A stretch of DNA of 64,000 bases, from assembly GCF_003987355.1 (NCBI RefSeq), contig NZ_PIPR01000003.1:62001-126000 (forward strand), read 5' to 3'. The stretch is from Pseudidiomarina aestuarii (GTDB lineage: Bacteria > Pseudomonadota > Gammaproteobacteria > Enterobacterales > Alteromonadaceae). Below, one piece after another: positions 26,771 through 36,815 of the stretch. The translations under genes were made by a program, and so were the position numbers. Within the stretch, counting starts at the first letter, position 1; each line of letters starts with the position of its first letter. The notes beneath the pieces are model-generated. The model ran no database searches and was not told the DNA's origin. It saw nothing but the letters and a program-made list of their open reading frames with translations.

Positions 26771-27379
26771 ATGATGAGATTCTTTGCCGCTTTAGCCGTC
26801 GCACTAGTCGTTACATTAGGATTGTTTTACCTAATGCAATCACTGATCACTGGTGGTGAAGGGGCCATGACGGACCCGCCCCGTGGCAGTGTGCTCGACT
26901 TCGTGCGCGTGAAGCCCGAAGAGGTGGTGCAGGAAAAGGAACGCAAACCCGAGCGTCCGCCAGAGCCAGAAGAGCCGCCACCTGATTTACCGCAACCGCA
27001 GTCAGATACGGTAGCCGAAACCAGTGATGCCGCCGGCTTTGACTTTAGTGCCACGGTTCAAGCCGATACCAACTTGGCGGGTGGCCTCGGCTTAGATACC
27101 AGTGATGGTGAGTATTTACCGATCGTTAAAGTACAAGCGGCTTATCCACGTCGCGCGTTACAGCGTGGCATTGAAGGTTATGTAGTGGTCGAGTTTACAG
27201 TCACACGCCAAGGCACGGTTCGTGACCCGCGTGTAGTTGAAGCGGAGCCGGAGAGTATCTTCGATCAAGCGGCAATGGATGCGGTGTTGAAGTTCAAATA
27301 CAAGCCACGCGTCGTCAACGGTGATGCTGTGGAAGTGGAAGGTGTGCAAAACCGTATTACCTTCGAGATAGATGGTTAA
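26771..27379 (+). CDS. tonB: TonB family energy transducer
   Basis: A 202-residue TonB protein that spans the periplasm and passes energy to outer-membrane receptors. N-terminal membrane anchor at about 5-25, a Pro/Glu/Lys-rich linker (about 55-85: KPERPPEPEEPPPDLPQPQ), and the C-terminal domain from about 115, with YPRRALQRGIEGYVVVEFTVTRQGTVRDPRVVEAEP and FDQAAMDAVLKFKYKPRVVNG. The linker is short compared with E. coli TonB (239 residues in total). It starts 2 bases after the exbD stop. The Pho box at 23573 indicates a phosphate-responsive TonB. Confidence 0.95.
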   Translation: MMRFFAALAVALVVTLGLFYLMQSLITGGEGAMTDPPRGSVLDFVRVKPEEVVQEKERKPERPPEPEEPPPDLPQPQSDTVAETSDAAGFDFSATVQADTNLAGGLGLDTSDGEYLPIVKVQAAYPRRALQRGIEGYVVVEFTVTRQGTVRDPRVVEAEPESIFDQAAMDAVLKFKYKPRVVNGDAVEVEGVQNRITFEIDG

Positions 27380-27394
27380 CCAGAGGATAGCCTC

Positions 27395-28660
27395 ATGAAA
27401 CGTCACATATTTTTAATCGCATTGGTGTTATTTGCAACGTCGTTGCAGGTTGCTGAGTCGCAAGAGCGCAAACGCACACCAGCTTTGCGTGAGCAAGTGT
27501 ATAGCCAGTTGGCGCGCGCGCAAGAGTTAGCTGATGCCGGCGACGTTCAAGCAGGTATCGCTGCATTGCAAAATGTGGAGAGTAAGATCAGCAGCATGAA
27601 TAGCTACGAGCGCGCCATGCTGTGGAACTTCTATGGTTACATGTATTACGGGCAAGACAATATTGAGCGTGCCATTCACTACTTCAGCAAAGTAGTGGAT
27701 GAAGATCCGATTCCAGAGTCACTGCAACAAAATACTTTGTTCAGCCTAGCGCAGTTGGCGCTCGGCGAAGGACGCTATGACGATACCCTAGCATTTTTAG
27801 ATCGTTGGCAAGCGCTGGTCGGTGATGCCGAGCAAACCAAAGCCTTGGTCTTAAAAGCGCAGGCTTTGTATCAACAAGAGGACTACACCAAGGCATTAGC
27901 GCCGATTACTGCTGCTATCGAGAAAGTAGAAGCCGAGGGTAACTACGGTGATGAAAATTGGTACGTCTTGCAACGCGCAATCCATTTCGAGTTGGGTAAT
28001 ACCGAAGCTGTCGCCGATGTGCTAGCCACTATGGTGAAAGCGTTTAATAAGCCTGAGTATTGGGTGCAATTAGCGGGTGTGTATGGACAGCTCGGTCAAG
28101 AAGCCAAGCAATTAGCATTGTTGGAAGCCGCATACCAACAAGGCTTCCTGACCAAAGGTAGCGACTTAATGAACCTCGCGCAAAGCTACTTTTTCAGCGA
28201 TGTCCCATATAAAGCAGGTAAAGTGCTCGAGCGTGGGCTCGAAGAAGGCAAAATCGAGAGTAATTTACGCAATCTGAAAATGTTGGCGCAAAGCTGGGTT
28301 GCCGCTCGCGAGACCGATAAAGCGGTTGCTGCGTTGGAAGCTGCGGCTGCGCTTAGTGACAATGGTGAACTGGATGCGCAACGAGCCCAGGTGCTGATTA
28401 ACGCCGAGCGCAACCAAGAAGCTATTCGTGCGGCTCGTCAAGCGTTAGAAAAAGGCGGTTTGGAGCAACCGGGCAATATGCATTTAGTGATTGGTATGGC
28501 GGAGTTGAATTTAGAAAACTTTAACGAAGCACTCCAGGCATTTGCGCAAGCCAAACAATTTGACGATGTACGCCGTATGGCGAATCAATGGGAACGGTAT
28601 ACGAGCTCAGAAAAAGAGCAACAAGATCGCTTGATTCAGTTGCGTAAATCTTCATCGTAA
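27395..28660 (+). CDS. TPR-repeat periplasmic protein of the TonB operon
   Basis: A 421-residue protein with a signal peptide (about 1-22) and tandem tetratricopeptide-type helical pairs over most of its length (for example MLWNFYGYMYYGQDNIERAI, ALYQQEDYTKALAPITAAIE, NLRNLKMLAQSWVAARETDKAVAALE). Probably a periplasmic scaffold. TPR proteins close many ExbB-ExbD-TonB operons of Vibrio and Shewanella type; the exact partner is unknown. It lies 15 bases after tonB and is the last gene before a new Pho-type promoter. Confidence 0.88.
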   Translation: MKRHIFLIALVLFATSLQVAESQERKRTPALREQVYSQLARAQELADAGDVQAGIAALQNVESKISSMNSYERAMLWNFYGYMYYGQDNIERAIHYFSKVVDEDPIPESLQQNTLFSLAQLALGEGRYDDTLAFLDRWQALVGDAEQTKALVLKAQALYQQEDYTKALAPITAAIEKVEAEGNYGDENWYVLQRAIHFELGNTEAVADVLATMVKAFNKPEYWVQLAGVYGQLGQEAKQLALLEAAYQQGFLTKGSDLMNLAQSYFFSDVPYKAGKVLERGLEEGKIESNLRNLKMLAQSWVAARETDKAVAALEAAAALSDNGELDAQRAQVLINAERNQEAIRAARQALEKGGLEQPGNMHLVIGMAELNLENFNEALQAFAQAKQFDDVRRMANQWERYTSSEKEQQDRLIQLRKSSS

Positions 28661-28722
28661 AATCAATAGTTTGCAATGAAAGTGACGCAAAACTGAAATG
28701 TAAGTGACAAAAAAGATTCATA

Positions 28723-28756
28723 GAGTCATGAAACTGTCATAAAAGTGCCATACCAT
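28723..28756 (+). promoter_or_regulatory. Pho box and promoter of the porin gene
   Basis: Half-sites GAGTCAT (28723), CTGTCAT (28734) and GTGCCAT (28745) are spaced 11 bases apart. Ten bases after CTGTCAT comes the -10-like TACCAT (28751-28756), so the third half-site overlaps the -10. The transcript would have a leader of about 60 bases. Confidence 0.78.
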
Positions 28757-28825
28757 GTGCAACCAAGATGAGCGTGTCGTTAGGCACGCTTGTACCGATC
28801 AGCCTATAATTATCGGATGGCGCAC

Positions 28826-29770
28826 ATGATTAACTCACAAAAGAATACCCTATTCATCGCTGGTGCATTGCTGTTAGCTGCGCCTCATACTACTGTGTCT
28901 GCAGCAGAAGAGCCCACTTTTGACTTTTATGGTCGGATTAATATCTCGCTGCAGCAGTCTGATAACGGTTCAGGTAGCGAAGGCGAAGTAGTCAGCAACG
29001 CATCTCGGATTGGTGTAAAAGGCGGGGCTCAACTGACCGACTCGCTCGAAGTGATTTATCAGCTTGAATGGCAAGTCGATGTTGCTGATTTGGGCGGTGA
29101 TGATAATCTTCGCTCGCGTAATCAGTTCGTTGGTTTGCGTGGCAATTTTGGTGAAGTGACCATTGGTCGTCGCGATACCGTGTTAAAGACAATGCAGGGC
29201 GACATCGACAAATTTAGTGACTACGAGGCCGACGTTAAAGCCTTGTTTGAGGGCGAAAACCGCACGAAGAACACGTTGTCGTACTACTCGCCAAAGTGGA
29301 ATCAATTTGCTGTTGCGGCGAGCTACGTTGTCAGCGAAGACGACACCATTGACGATGGTATTTCGATAGCCGTGACTTATGGTGACGAAGATTTAGACGA
29401 TACCAGTTATTACTTAGCAGCCGGTATGGACTCGAAAGTCGAAGGCTACGACATCATTCGTGCAGTCGGTTATACCAATGTCGGAGAGACCATGGTCGGC
29501 CTGATGTGGCAAGATCAGGAACAAGTCGATGGTACCGCGCAAGCCGATGGCTATGTGGTGAGTGCACAGCGTCCATTTGGCAAGTTCGTTGCGAAAATTC
29601 AGTATCAAATGATGGATTTTGAGAATGGGCGTGATAATTCACTCGCATTCGGTGCTGATTATCGTTTTACGCGTAACACCAAAGTCTTTGCTTGGTATAC
29701 TGGTCGCGACTTAGAGACCATTAATGCTGACCAGAGTTATGTTGCTGTAGGAATTGAACACCGTTTCTAA
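28826..29770 (+). CDS. Outer membrane porin, phosphate-starvation type
   Basis: A porin of about 314 residues: signal peptide ending TVSAAEE, then the typical first strand TFDFYGRINISLQQSD, SRIGVKGGAQL, YQLEWQVD, RNQFVGLRGNFGEVTIGRRDTVLK, with the constriction-loop region SYYSPKWNQF, and a last strand ending in EHRF. A general diffusion porin of the OmpC/PhoE type, expected to be trimeric. ATG 28826 is chosen because GGATGG lies 5-6 bases upstream; ATG 28817 is an alternative. The Pho box suggests a role like that of PhoE in phosphate entry. Confidence 0.88.
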   Translation: MINSQKNTLFIAGALLLAAPHTTVSAAEEPTFDFYGRINISLQQSDNGSGSEGEVVSNASRIGVKGGAQLTDSLEVIYQLEWQVDVADLGGDDNLRSRNQFVGLRGNFGEVTIGRRDTVLKTMQGDIDKFSDYEADVKALFEGENRTKNTLSYYSPKWNQFAVAASYVVSEDDTIDDGISIAVTYGDEDLDDTSYYLAAGMDSKVEGYDIIRAVGYTNVGETMVGLMWQDQEQVDGTAQADGYVVSAQRPFGKFVAKIQYQMMDFENGRDNSLAFGADYRFTRNTKVFAWYTGRDLETINADQSYVAVGIEHRF

Positions 29771-29800
29771 AGCCGTTGACCTGGTACTTTAGAGAGGATC

Positions 29801-30733
29801 ATGGCTAATTTCTTATTTATTGCCGGCTATTTGTTGATTGGTTTGTTGTTACAACGCAGCCGGCAATTTCCTCAAAATACGGGCCAGATCCTGAATGCCT
29901 ACGTCATTTACGTGGCATTACCTGCATTAGTCCTACAAAAAATCCCGTTGTTAGAACTATCCACGGCGCTGGTTATTCCTGCAGTGGTGCCGTGGTTATT
30001 GCTGGCTTTGACGGTACCTCTCTTGCTTTGGTGTAGTCGGCGGTTTCAGTGGTCGCGAACAACAACGGGTGCGATGTTGATTATTGTACCTTTGGGGAAT
30101 ACCTCGTTTGTCGGTTTCCCGATGATCGAAGCCTTTTTTGGTGCGCAGGGTATTCCGTTTGCACTGCTGTACGATCAGCTCGGCTCCTTTTTGATTCTCT
30201 CTATCTACGCAACCATCATCGCGGCGGTGTATAGCGCTGATCCTGGTGGTGAGGCACGACGCCCAAGCGCGTGGCAATTAACGAAGAAAATCGTCACATT
30301 CCCGCCGTTTATTGCATTAATTGTGGCGCTTCTGTGTCGCTCCATCGAGTACCATGCAGCAGTTCAACGTTTTATTGATTCGCTGGCGGTCACGTTGGTT
30401 CCCGTCATCATGGTAGCGGTTGGGTTTCAATTAAAGTTTCGCTTACCACAAGAAGATCGTGGACCACTGGTGGGGGCGCTTGTGATTAAGTTAGTGCTCA
30501 CTCCACTGGTGGTGCTGGGATTACTGTGGCCTTTTGGTCTCGACCAACTGGTGGTTCAGGTGACACTACTGGAGGCAGCGATGCCTGCGATGATTTCTGC
30601 TGGGGCATTAGCCATTATGGCAGGACTCGCGCCAACGTTAGCTGCGGCCATTGTCGGTTATGGCATTGTGTTCTGCTTTTTGACCCTGCCGTTATGGTTC
30701 TGGCTGGTCACCCAACTTGCCCGAATTACTTAG
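29801..30733 (+). CDS. AEC family transporter (auxin efflux carrier type)
   Basis: A 310-residue inner-membrane protein with about ten hydrophobic helices. The AEC signature is seen in [17 protein letters not shown] (about 32-48), [18 protein letters not shown] (about 102-119) and [15 protein letters not shown] (about 264-278). Substrates in this family are organic anions, but none can be assigned. It follows the porin by 30 bases and could share its Pho promoter. The 3' end overlaps convergent xseA by 8 bases. Confidence 0.88.
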   Translation: MANFLFIAGYLLIGLLLQRSRQFPQNTGQILNAYVIYVALPALVLQKIPLLELSTALVIPAVVPWLLLALTVPLLLWCSRRFQWSRTTTGAMLIIVPLGNTSFVGFPMIEAFFGAQGIPFALLYDQLGSFLILSIYATIIAAVYSADPGGEARRPSAWQLTKKIVTFPPFIALIVALLCRSIEYHAAVQRFIDSLAVTLVPVIMVAVGFQLKFRLPQEDRGPLVGALVIKLVLTPLVVLGLLWPFGLDQLVVQVTLLEAAMPAMISAGALAIMAGLAPTLAAAIVGYGIVFCFLTLPLWFWLVTQLARIT

Positions 30734-32072
30734 TCGGTTCCGTTTTCATTGCGGAAAACTGACCTTGTGCAACGCGAACTTGAAATGACTCGCCGGTTTC
30801 CACATCAGCCGGCGAGCGAATCACTTGCCCATCTGCTTTTTGCGCCACCGCGTAACCACGAGCGATGGTTTGTAGCGGACTCACCATTTGCAAAGCTTGC
30901 GATAACCCAGAGAATTGTTGCCGGCGTTCTTTCAGGCGCGTGGTGATAGCGCGGGCTAACCGCTGCTCTAAGCTTTGTTGGTGCTGCTTGAGTGGTTCGA
31001 GTTGCCGTTGAGGGTGCACGCGTTGCAATCGCTGTACCAACGTCGACTGGTTCTGCTGTTGTCCTTGCAAAAGACGCTGCATCGCCCGAATGGATCGTTC
31101 TTGCAGGTCATCAGCCCGCTGCGAATCCATGTGCAGGCGCCGTTGCGGATCTTGTTGGAGTAAGCGTCTATGTAAATGCAGATGCGCTTGTTGCTGATGC
31201 GTTCTAAATCGCAACCAAGCTTGTTGTAATCTTTGCTCGAACTGCTGTGCATGGCGCAGACGCTCACGTTGGTCAGTACTAACTAACTCGGCAGCTGCTG
31301 AGGGCGTTGGGGCACGCACGTCACAAACAAAGTCAGCAATGGTGAAATCCACTTCATGACCGACCGCACTAATGGTCGGCAATGGACACGAGTGTAACGC
31401 GTAAGCCAACTGCTCGTCGTTGAAGCACCAGAGATCCTCTAGCGAGCCGCCACCGCGCGCGACAATCAGCACATCAACTTCGTTGCGGTCACACGCGCGT
31501 TGTAGCATCCGAAGTAAATCTTGAGTGGCGGCCTGACCTTGCACTGCACTGGGGTAAATGACGACTTCGATACTGGGATCACGGCGTTTTAGTACAGCAA
31601 GGACATCGCGAATAGCGGCTCCGGTAGGCGAGGTCAGCACCCCAACGCGACGAATTTCGCTGGGTAACGGCTTTTTCACCGCAGGGTCAAAAAGTCCTTC
31701 CGCCTGTAGTTTTTGCTTCAACTGTTCATACTGCTGTTGCAACAACCCAGCGCCCGCGTCCTCCATATGCTCAATAATGAGTTGGTAATCCCCGCGTGGC
31801 TCGTACACGGTAATTTTGGCGCGCACCAGCACCTGCATACCGTTTTGCGGGCGAATACGAACACGCTGATTGGCGTTTCTGAACATCGCAGCGCGAATCT
31901 GTGCGCGTTCATCCTTTAACGTCAAATACCAATGCCCAGAGGTGGGTGCAGCGAAGTTTGATATTTCACCCATCAACCAGACCATGCCGAAGCCTTGCTC
32001 GAGTACTTGGCGGACCTCTGCATTTAGCGATGCGACGGTGAAAACCTGACGTTGTTCAGTAGCAGATGGCAT
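30726..32072 (-). CDS. xseA: Exodeoxyribonuclease VII large subunit
   Basis: Catalytic subunit of exonuclease VII; acts with XseB (9045-9344) on single-stranded DNA. About 448 residues: an OB-fold (about 10-110, with [30 protein letters not shown]), the nuclease core with [32 protein letters not shown] and [29 protein letters not shown], a long Gln-rich coiled coil, and a C-terminal [18 protein letters not shown] 32072 is chosen (AGAGAG upstream); a further upstream TTG at 32099 is less likely. Divergent from guaB. Confidence 0.96.
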   Translation of the reverse strand: MPSATEQRQVFTVASLNAEVRQVLEQGFGMVWLMGEISNFAAPTSGHWYLTLKDERAQIRAAMFRNANQRVRIRPQNGMQVLVRAKITVYEPRGDYQLIIEHMEDAGAGLLQQQYEQLKQKLQAEGLFDPAVKKPLPSEIRRVGVLTSPTGAAIRDVLAVLKRRDPSIEVVIYPSAVQGQAATQDLLRMLQRACDRNEVDVLIVARGGGSLEDLWCFNDEQLAYALHSCPLPTISAVGHEVDFTIADFVCDVRAPTPSAAAELVSTDQRERLRHAQQFEQRLQQAWLRFRTHQQQAHLHLHRRLLQQDPQRRLHMDSQRADDLQERSIRAMQRLLQGQQQNQSTLVQRLQRVHPQRQLEPLKQHQQSLEQRLARAITTRLKERRQQFSGLSQALQMVSPLQTIARGYAVAQKADGQVIRSPADVETGESFQVRVAQGQFSAMKTEPTK

Positions 32073-32107
32073 GTTGCTCTCTGTATGGACGGTTAGCAAA
32101 AAATCAG

Positions 32108-32136
32108 TTTACTGAAAAGGGCTTTTCGAGTAAAAT
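32108..32136 (+). promoter_or_regulatory. Sigma-70 promoter of guaB
   Basis: TTTACT (32108-32113) and TAAAAT (32131-32136) are separated by 17 bases. The promoter lies about 40 bases before guaB in the xseA-guaB divergent gap. No clear purine-repressor palindrome was seen. Confidence 0.6.
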
Positions 32137-32173
32137 CCTCCCGCAACATTAAGTCAGCTAGTGAGATGTTGCC

Positions 32174-33643
32174 ATGCTACGAATTGCCCAAGAAGCACTA
32201 ACCTTTGACGACGTTCTGCTCGTCCCCGGTCACTCCACCGTTTTACCCCATACAGCCGACCTGCGCACGCGTCTGACGCGAACTATCGAGCTCAATATTC
32301 CTATGGTTTCAGCCGCTATGGACACGGTCACTGAAGCAGCGCTTGCTATTGCTTTAGCGCAAGAAGGGGGCATTGGCTTCATTCACAAGAATATGACGAT
32401 TGCCGAACAAGCAGCGCACGTTCGTCGCGTGAAAAAATACGAAAGTGGCGTAGTGTCCGATCCGATTACGGTGTCACCCGACACGACGCTTGGTGAAATT
32501 CGTGCGTTAGCACTTGAACATGGCTTCCACGGTTTTCCAGTTGTCGAAAAATCGGGTGAACTGGCCGGTATCATCACTGGACGTGACACGCGTGCTGAAA
32601 AGGATGACAGCAAACTGGTCAGCAGCATCATGACTCCCAAAGATAAATTAGTGACCGTAAAAGAAAATGCGGACAGTGAGGAAATCTTGGGCCTCATGCA
32701 TCAGCATCGCATCGAAAAAATCCTCGTGGTCGATAACGACTTCCATCTGCGCGGTATGATCACGCTGAAAGATTTCACTAAAGCTGAGAATAAACCCAAT
32801 GCTTGTAAAGACGAATTAGGTCGACTGCGTGTCGGTGCTGCTGTCGGTGTCGGTCCTGGCACTGATGAGCGAATCGACGCGTTGGTAGAAGCAGGTATTG
32901 ACGTCTTATTGATTGATACCTCGCATGGTCACTCGCAGGGCGTATTAGACCGCGTAGCTTGGGCTCGTAAGCGCTATCCAGAACTCTCTATTATCGGCGG
33001 TAACGTCGCTACAGGTGCTGGTGCTAAGGCACTCGCGGATGCCGGCGTAGACGCTGTGAAAGTCGGTATCGGCCCGGGCTCGATTTGTACCACCCGTATT
33101 GTGACGGGTTGTGGTGTGCCGCAAATCACCGCAATTTCTGATGCGGTGGATGCCCTGAAAGGTTCCAACATTCCAGTGATTGCTGATGGCGGTATTCGCT
33201 TTTCTGGCGACATCGCCAAAGCCATTGCTGCAGGCGCAGACTGTGTCATGGTCGGTAGCATGTTAGCGGGTACGGAAGAATCACCCGGTGAAGTCGAACT
33301 TTATCAAGGTCGCTATTATAAGTCTTACCGTGGCATGGGTAGTATCGGCGCGATGAATCAGCGTCATGGTTCGTCTGATCGCTATTTCCAAGCGACGAAT
33401 GAAGCAGAAAAGTTGGTGCCAGAAGGTATTGAAGGACGCGTTGCGTACAAAGGCCCAATCGCTACCATTATTCATCAGCAAATGGGCGGCTTACGCTCAG
33501 CGATGGGTTTGACGGGCAGTGCCAACATTAAAGAAATGCGCACCAAACCACAATTTGTCAAAGTCACCGCGGCTGGCATGGGCGAGTCACACGTGCACGA
33601 TGTGCAAATTACCAAAGAAGCACCTAACTACCGGATGGGTTAA
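32174..33643 (+). CDS. guaB: Inosine-5'-monophosphate dehydrogenase
   Basis: Oxidises IMP to XMP with NAD, the committed step of GMP synthesis. The 489-residue protein is a TIM barrel with two CBS domains inserted at about residues 95-205 ([31 protein letters not shown]). The catalytic loop [18 protein letters not shown] contains the active-site Cys; [20 protein letters not shown] binds the phosphate, and the flap appears around [10 protein letters not shown]. guaA follows after 6 bases, as in the guaBA operon. Confidence 0.98.
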   Translation: MLRIAQEALTFDDVLLVPGHSTVLPHTADLRTRLTRTIELNIPMVSAAMDTVTEAALAIALAQEGGIGFIHKNMTIAEQAAHVRRVKKYESGVVSDPITVSPDTTLGEIRALALEHGFHGFPVVEKSGELAGIITGRDTRAEKDDSKLVSSIMTPKDKLVTVKENADSEEILGLMHQHRIEKILVVDNDFHLRGMITLKDFTKAENKPNACKDELGRLRVGAAVGVGPGTDERIDALVEAGIDVLLIDTSHGHSQGVLDRVAWARKRYPELSIIGGNVATGAGAKALADAGVDAVKVGIGPGSICTTRIVTGCGVPQITAISDAVDALKGSNIPVIADGGIRFSGDIAKAIAAGADCVMVGSMLAGTEESPGEVELYQGRYYKSYRGMGSIGAMNQRHGSSDRYFQATNEAEKLVPEGIEGRVAYKGPIATIIHQQMGGLRSAMGLTGSANIKEMRTKPQFVKVTAAGMGESHVHDVQITKEAPNYRMG

Positions 33644-33649
33644 GACATC

Positions 33650-35224
33650 ATGCAAGACATTCATGCACATCGAATTTTGATCCTCGACTTCGGCTCGCAA
33701 TACACGCAGCTGATTGCACGTCGCGTTCGTGAGTTAGGCGTTTACTGCGAACTCTGGGCGTGGGACGTGACCGAAGCTGATATTAAAGAGTTTGCACCGA
33801 ACGGTATCATCCTCTCTGGTGGCCCAGAATCAGTCACCGAAGAGAACTCACCGCGCGCGCCAGAGTATGTTTTCGAGGCAGGTGTACCGGTATTTGGTAT
33901 TTGCTATGGAATGCAAACCATGGCAGCGCAGTTGGGCGGCAAAGTTCAGGGCTCTTTAGAGCGTGAATTTGGTTATGCGCAAGTGGAGCGCATCGCGCCA
34001 AACCCATTGTTTCACCATATTGAAGACGCCGTTCACGAAAATGGGAATCCACTCCTTGATGTGTGGATGAGTCACGGTGACAAGGTCATTGAAGCGCCAG
34101 AAGGTTTTAGTATTTCGGCACAAACCCCCACTTGCCCAATTGCGGCGATGGTTGACGACAAGCGTGATTTCTATGGGGTTCAGTTTCACCCGGAAGTCAC
34201 CCACACGCGTCAAGGATTGCGCATGTTGGAGCACTTTGTCGTCGAAATTTGCGAATGTGAACGTAATTGGACACCAGCACACATCATTGATGATGCGGTC
34301 GCACGTATTCGTGAACAAGTCGGTTCTGGCAAAGTCGTTCTCGGTTTGTCTGGTGGCGTCGATAGCTCTGTCACAGCGATGCTGTTACACCGTGCCATTG
34401 GCGATCAACTGACCTGCGTTTTTGTCGATAACGGATTGTTGCGCTGGCAAGAAGCTGAGCAAGTGATGGAGATGTTTGGCGACCACTATGGTTTGAACAT
34501 CGTGCATGTGGACGCTGAAAATCGCTTCCTCGATGCGTTAGCGGGTGAGAAAGACCCAGAAGCCAAACGTAAGATTATCGGCGGTGTGTTTATCGAAATT
34601 TTTGATGAACAAGCCAGCCGTATTAAAGACGTCAGCTACTTAGCGCAAGGCACTATTTATCCAGACGTAATTGAGTCTGCCGGCTCCAAAACGGGCAAGG
34701 CGCATGTCATCAAGTCTCACCACAACGTCGGTGGTTTGCCAGCGGACATGAAGTTAAGTTTGGTCGAGCCATTGCGTGAGTTGTTCAAAGACGAAGTGCG
34801 TAAAATCGGGTTAGAACTCGGTTTGCCGTATGACATGTTGTATCGCCATCCATTCCCGGGTCCAGGCCTAGGCGTGCGTGTTTTAGCAGAAGTGAAGAAA
34901 GAGTACTGCGAGTTACTGCGCCGTGCGGACCACATTTTCATCACAGAGCTACGCAATGCCGGTTTGTATCATCAGGTCAGCCAAGCCTTCGCGGTATTTC
35001 TACCCGTACGCTCGGTCGGTGTGATGGGCGATGCCCGCAAGTATGACTGGGTTATTGCGTTGCGAGCGGTGGAGACCGTTGACTTTATGACAGCGCGTTG
35101 GGCACACTTGCCATACGACTTGCTAGAAAAAGTATCCAACCGAATCATCAATGAAATCGATGGGATCTCACGTGTGGTTTACGACATTTCAGGTAAACCG
35201 CCAGCTACAATTGAGTGGGAATAG
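33650..35224 (+). CDS. guaA: GMP synthase (glutamine-hydrolysing)
   Basis: Converts XMP, glutamine and ATP to GMP. The 524-residue protein has an N-terminal class I glutaminase with the catalytic Cys in [15 protein letters not shown] (about residue 86) and His/Glu in QFHPEVTHT; an ATP pyrophosphatase domain with the P-loop [14 protein letters not shown] (about 230-244); and a C-terminal dimer domain ending PPATIEWE. It is cotranscribed with guaB. mltF starts 2 bases after its stop. Confidence 0.98.
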   Translation: MQDIHAHRILILDFGSQYTQLIARRVRELGVYCELWAWDVTEADIKEFAPNGIILSGGPESVTEENSPRAPEYVFEAGVPVFGICYGMQTMAAQLGGKVQGSLEREFGYAQVERIAPNPLFHHIEDAVHENGNPLLDVWMSHGDKVIEAPEGFSISAQTPTCPIAAMVDDKRDFYGVQFHPEVTHTRQGLRMLEHFVVEICECERNWTPAHIIDDAVARIREQVGSGKVVLGLSGGVDSSVTAMLLHRAIGDQLTCVFVDNGLLRWQEAEQVMEMFGDHYGLNIVHVDAENRFLDALAGEKDPEAKRKIIGGVFIEIFDEQASRIKDVSYLAQGTIYPDVIESAGSKTGKAHVIKSHHNVGGLPADMKLSLVEPLRELFKDEVRKIGLELGLPYDMLYRHPFPGPGLGVRVLAEVKKEYCELLRRADHIFITELRNAGLYHQVSQAFAVFLPVRSVGVMGDARKYDWVIALRAVETVDFMTARWAHLPYDLLEKVSNRIINEIDGISRVVYDISGKPPATIEWE

Positions 35225-35226
35225 CC

Positions 35227-36633
35227 ATGCTGGCGCGTTGGCTTAGCTTAATCATCAGTGTGATGGTTCTGCTTGGTTGCGCGCCGCAAGCGCAAGACAG
35301 CCAACTTCAACTGATTCAAGAGCGTGGTGTACTGCGAGTCGGTACACTCCTCGGTCCATCGACTTACTTCCTCGATCAAGAACGTGATGCGGGCTTGGAA
35401 TATGTCCTCGCTCGCGCCTTTGCAGATGATCTAGGCGTCGAATTGGAAATGGTGCCTCGTTACAGCGTCACCGCACTGTTTAATCTCCTCCAAAATAATG
35501 AAGTTGATATTCTTGCAGCGGGCCTCGACCGCACCGCACAGCGTGAACAATCGATGCGGTTTGGACCACCCTACCAAGTGGTCGAACAGAAAGTTGTATT
35601 CAAACAAGGTAGTCGAACTCGCCCGCGCTCACTCGAGGACATTGAAGCGGAACTGGTGGTAATGCAGGGCAGTAGTCACGATGAATATTTGCAACAGGTG
35701 ACCGATGACTTTCCCGAATTACCCTGGCGCACAACTGATGAACATGACGCCAACGAGTTGCTCGAGCAAGTGGTTCGTGGTGACTTAGCCTATACCATTG
35801 CGGATACCAATACTCTCGATATTAAGCGCCGTTATTACCCCGATCTGAGTGTTGCGTTTACCGTTCGTGAAAATGTCGATATTGCTTGGGCTTTAAAGAA
35901 GGATCTTGATGCATCTTTGTATGCCGAGGTGATTGGTTTCTTTGGTCAGTTACGGAATTCAGGCCAATTAGCACAATTAATCGATCAGCATTTTGGTCAT
36001 GTAGCGAGTTTTAATTACGTCGATACATCGTTGTTCATCCAAGCTGTCGAGAACAAATTACCACGCTATCGCGAACTCTTTGAGAAACATGCCGGCACCT
36101 TAGATTGGCGTTTGCTGGCAGCGATCAGTTATCAAGAGAGCCTCTGGAATCCCCGTGCCGTGTCACCAACCGGTGTTCGTGGCTTGATGATGTTGACACT
36201 GCCAACGGCTCAACAAATGGGTGTGCAGAGTCGCTTGAACCCAGAAGAGAGCATTCGTGGTGGCGCCCGCTACGTCGAACAAATGATTGATCGAATTCCA
36301 GCTCGGATCCGTCATCCGGATCGGTTATGGTTTGCTTTAGCCGCTTATAATATTGGGCTCGGGCATCTGGAAGACGCACGCGTTTTAACACAGCAACAGG
36401 GGGCTGACCCCGATCGCTGGATTGATGTCAGAAAACGACTACCTTTATTACGACAGAAACGATTTTATCGACAGACGCGCTACGGATTTGCGCGAGGTGA
36501 TGAGCCAGTGCGGTATGTAGGCAATATTCGTCGCTATTACGATACTCTAGTGTGGCTTGATGAACGCGGTCGGATCCCATCATCACCACTCATCATAGCG
36601 CTGCCGGAAAACAGTGCCGACGAGGTAAACTAA
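35227..36633 (+). CDS. mltF: Membrane-bound lytic murein transglycosylase F
   Basis: Outer-membrane lipoprotein that cleaves peptidoglycan glycan strands to 1,6-anhydro products. About 468 residues: lipobox VLLGC, a solute-binding-protein-type domain (about 30-260, RGVLRVGTLLGPSTYF, FNLLQNNEVDILAAGLDRT) and a C-terminal SLT domain with the catalytic Glu in AAISYQESLWNPRAVSPTGVRG and the LAAYNIGLGHLEDAR motif. ATG 35227 is used; it follows the guaA stop by 2 bases. In E. coli mltF lies next to tadA and purL, which are also nearby here. Confidence 0.94.
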   Translation: MLARWLSLIISVMVLLGCAPQAQDSQLQLIQERGVLRVGTLLGPSTYFLDQERDAGLEYVLARAFADDLGVELEMVPRYSVTALFNLLQNNEVDILAAGLDRTAQREQSMRFGPPYQVVEQKVVFKQGSRTRPRSLEDIEAELVVMQGSSHDEYLQQVTDDFPELPWRTTDEHDANELLEQVVRGDLAYTIADTNTLDIKRRYYPDLSVAFTVRENVDIAWALKKDLDASLYAEVIGFFGQLRNSGQLAQLIDQHFGHVASFNYVDTSLFIQAVENKLPRYRELFEKHAGTLDWRLLAAISYQESLWNPRAVSPTGVRGLMMLTLPTAQQMGVQSRLNPEESIRGGARYVEQMIDRIPARIRHPDRLWFALAAYNIGLGHLEDARVLTQQQGADPDRWIDVRKRLPLLRQKRFYRQTRYGFARGDEPVRYVGNIRRYYDTLVWLDERGRIPSSPLIIALPENSADEVN

Positions 36634-36749
36634 TGCAAAAACACCGCCGACTAGTCAGTAAAGAGCGCCGTAGAGCTTGGTTACGTAAGCATCGCCTGCT
36701 GCAATCTGAGCGTCGTCATAAATGGTTTCGACTCTGCGAGAACGAGTAG
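36633..36749 (+). CDS. Candidate 38-residue highly basic small protein
   Basis: A short frame whose ATG overlaps the mltF stop (TAATG) and which has GAGG 9 bases upstream. The product begins MQKHRRLVSKERRRAWLRKH and contains 10 Arg, 4 Lys and 3 His in 38 residues, with no membrane segment. Strong positive charge would fit a nucleic-acid or ribosome-binding peptide, but no family was recognised. The frame may also be chance between mltF and purL. Confidence 0.45.
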   Translation: MQKHRRLVSKERRRAWLRKHRLLQSERRHKWFRLCENE

Positions 36750-36769
36750 CCGCAGCGACCATTTCTGAC

Positions 36770-36775
36770 TATAAT
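36770..36775 (+). promoter_or_regulatory. -10 element of a candidate purL promoter
   Basis: A perfect TATAAT lies 40 bases before the purL start, just after the small basic frame. The sequence 17 bases upstream (TAGCCG) is a poor -35, so an activator or an extended element may be needed. No clear PurR palindrome was seen. Confidence 0.45.
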
Positions 36776-36815
36776 ACGCACCTATTTTTCCGCTCCCAAC
36801 CCTGGAGAAACATCT

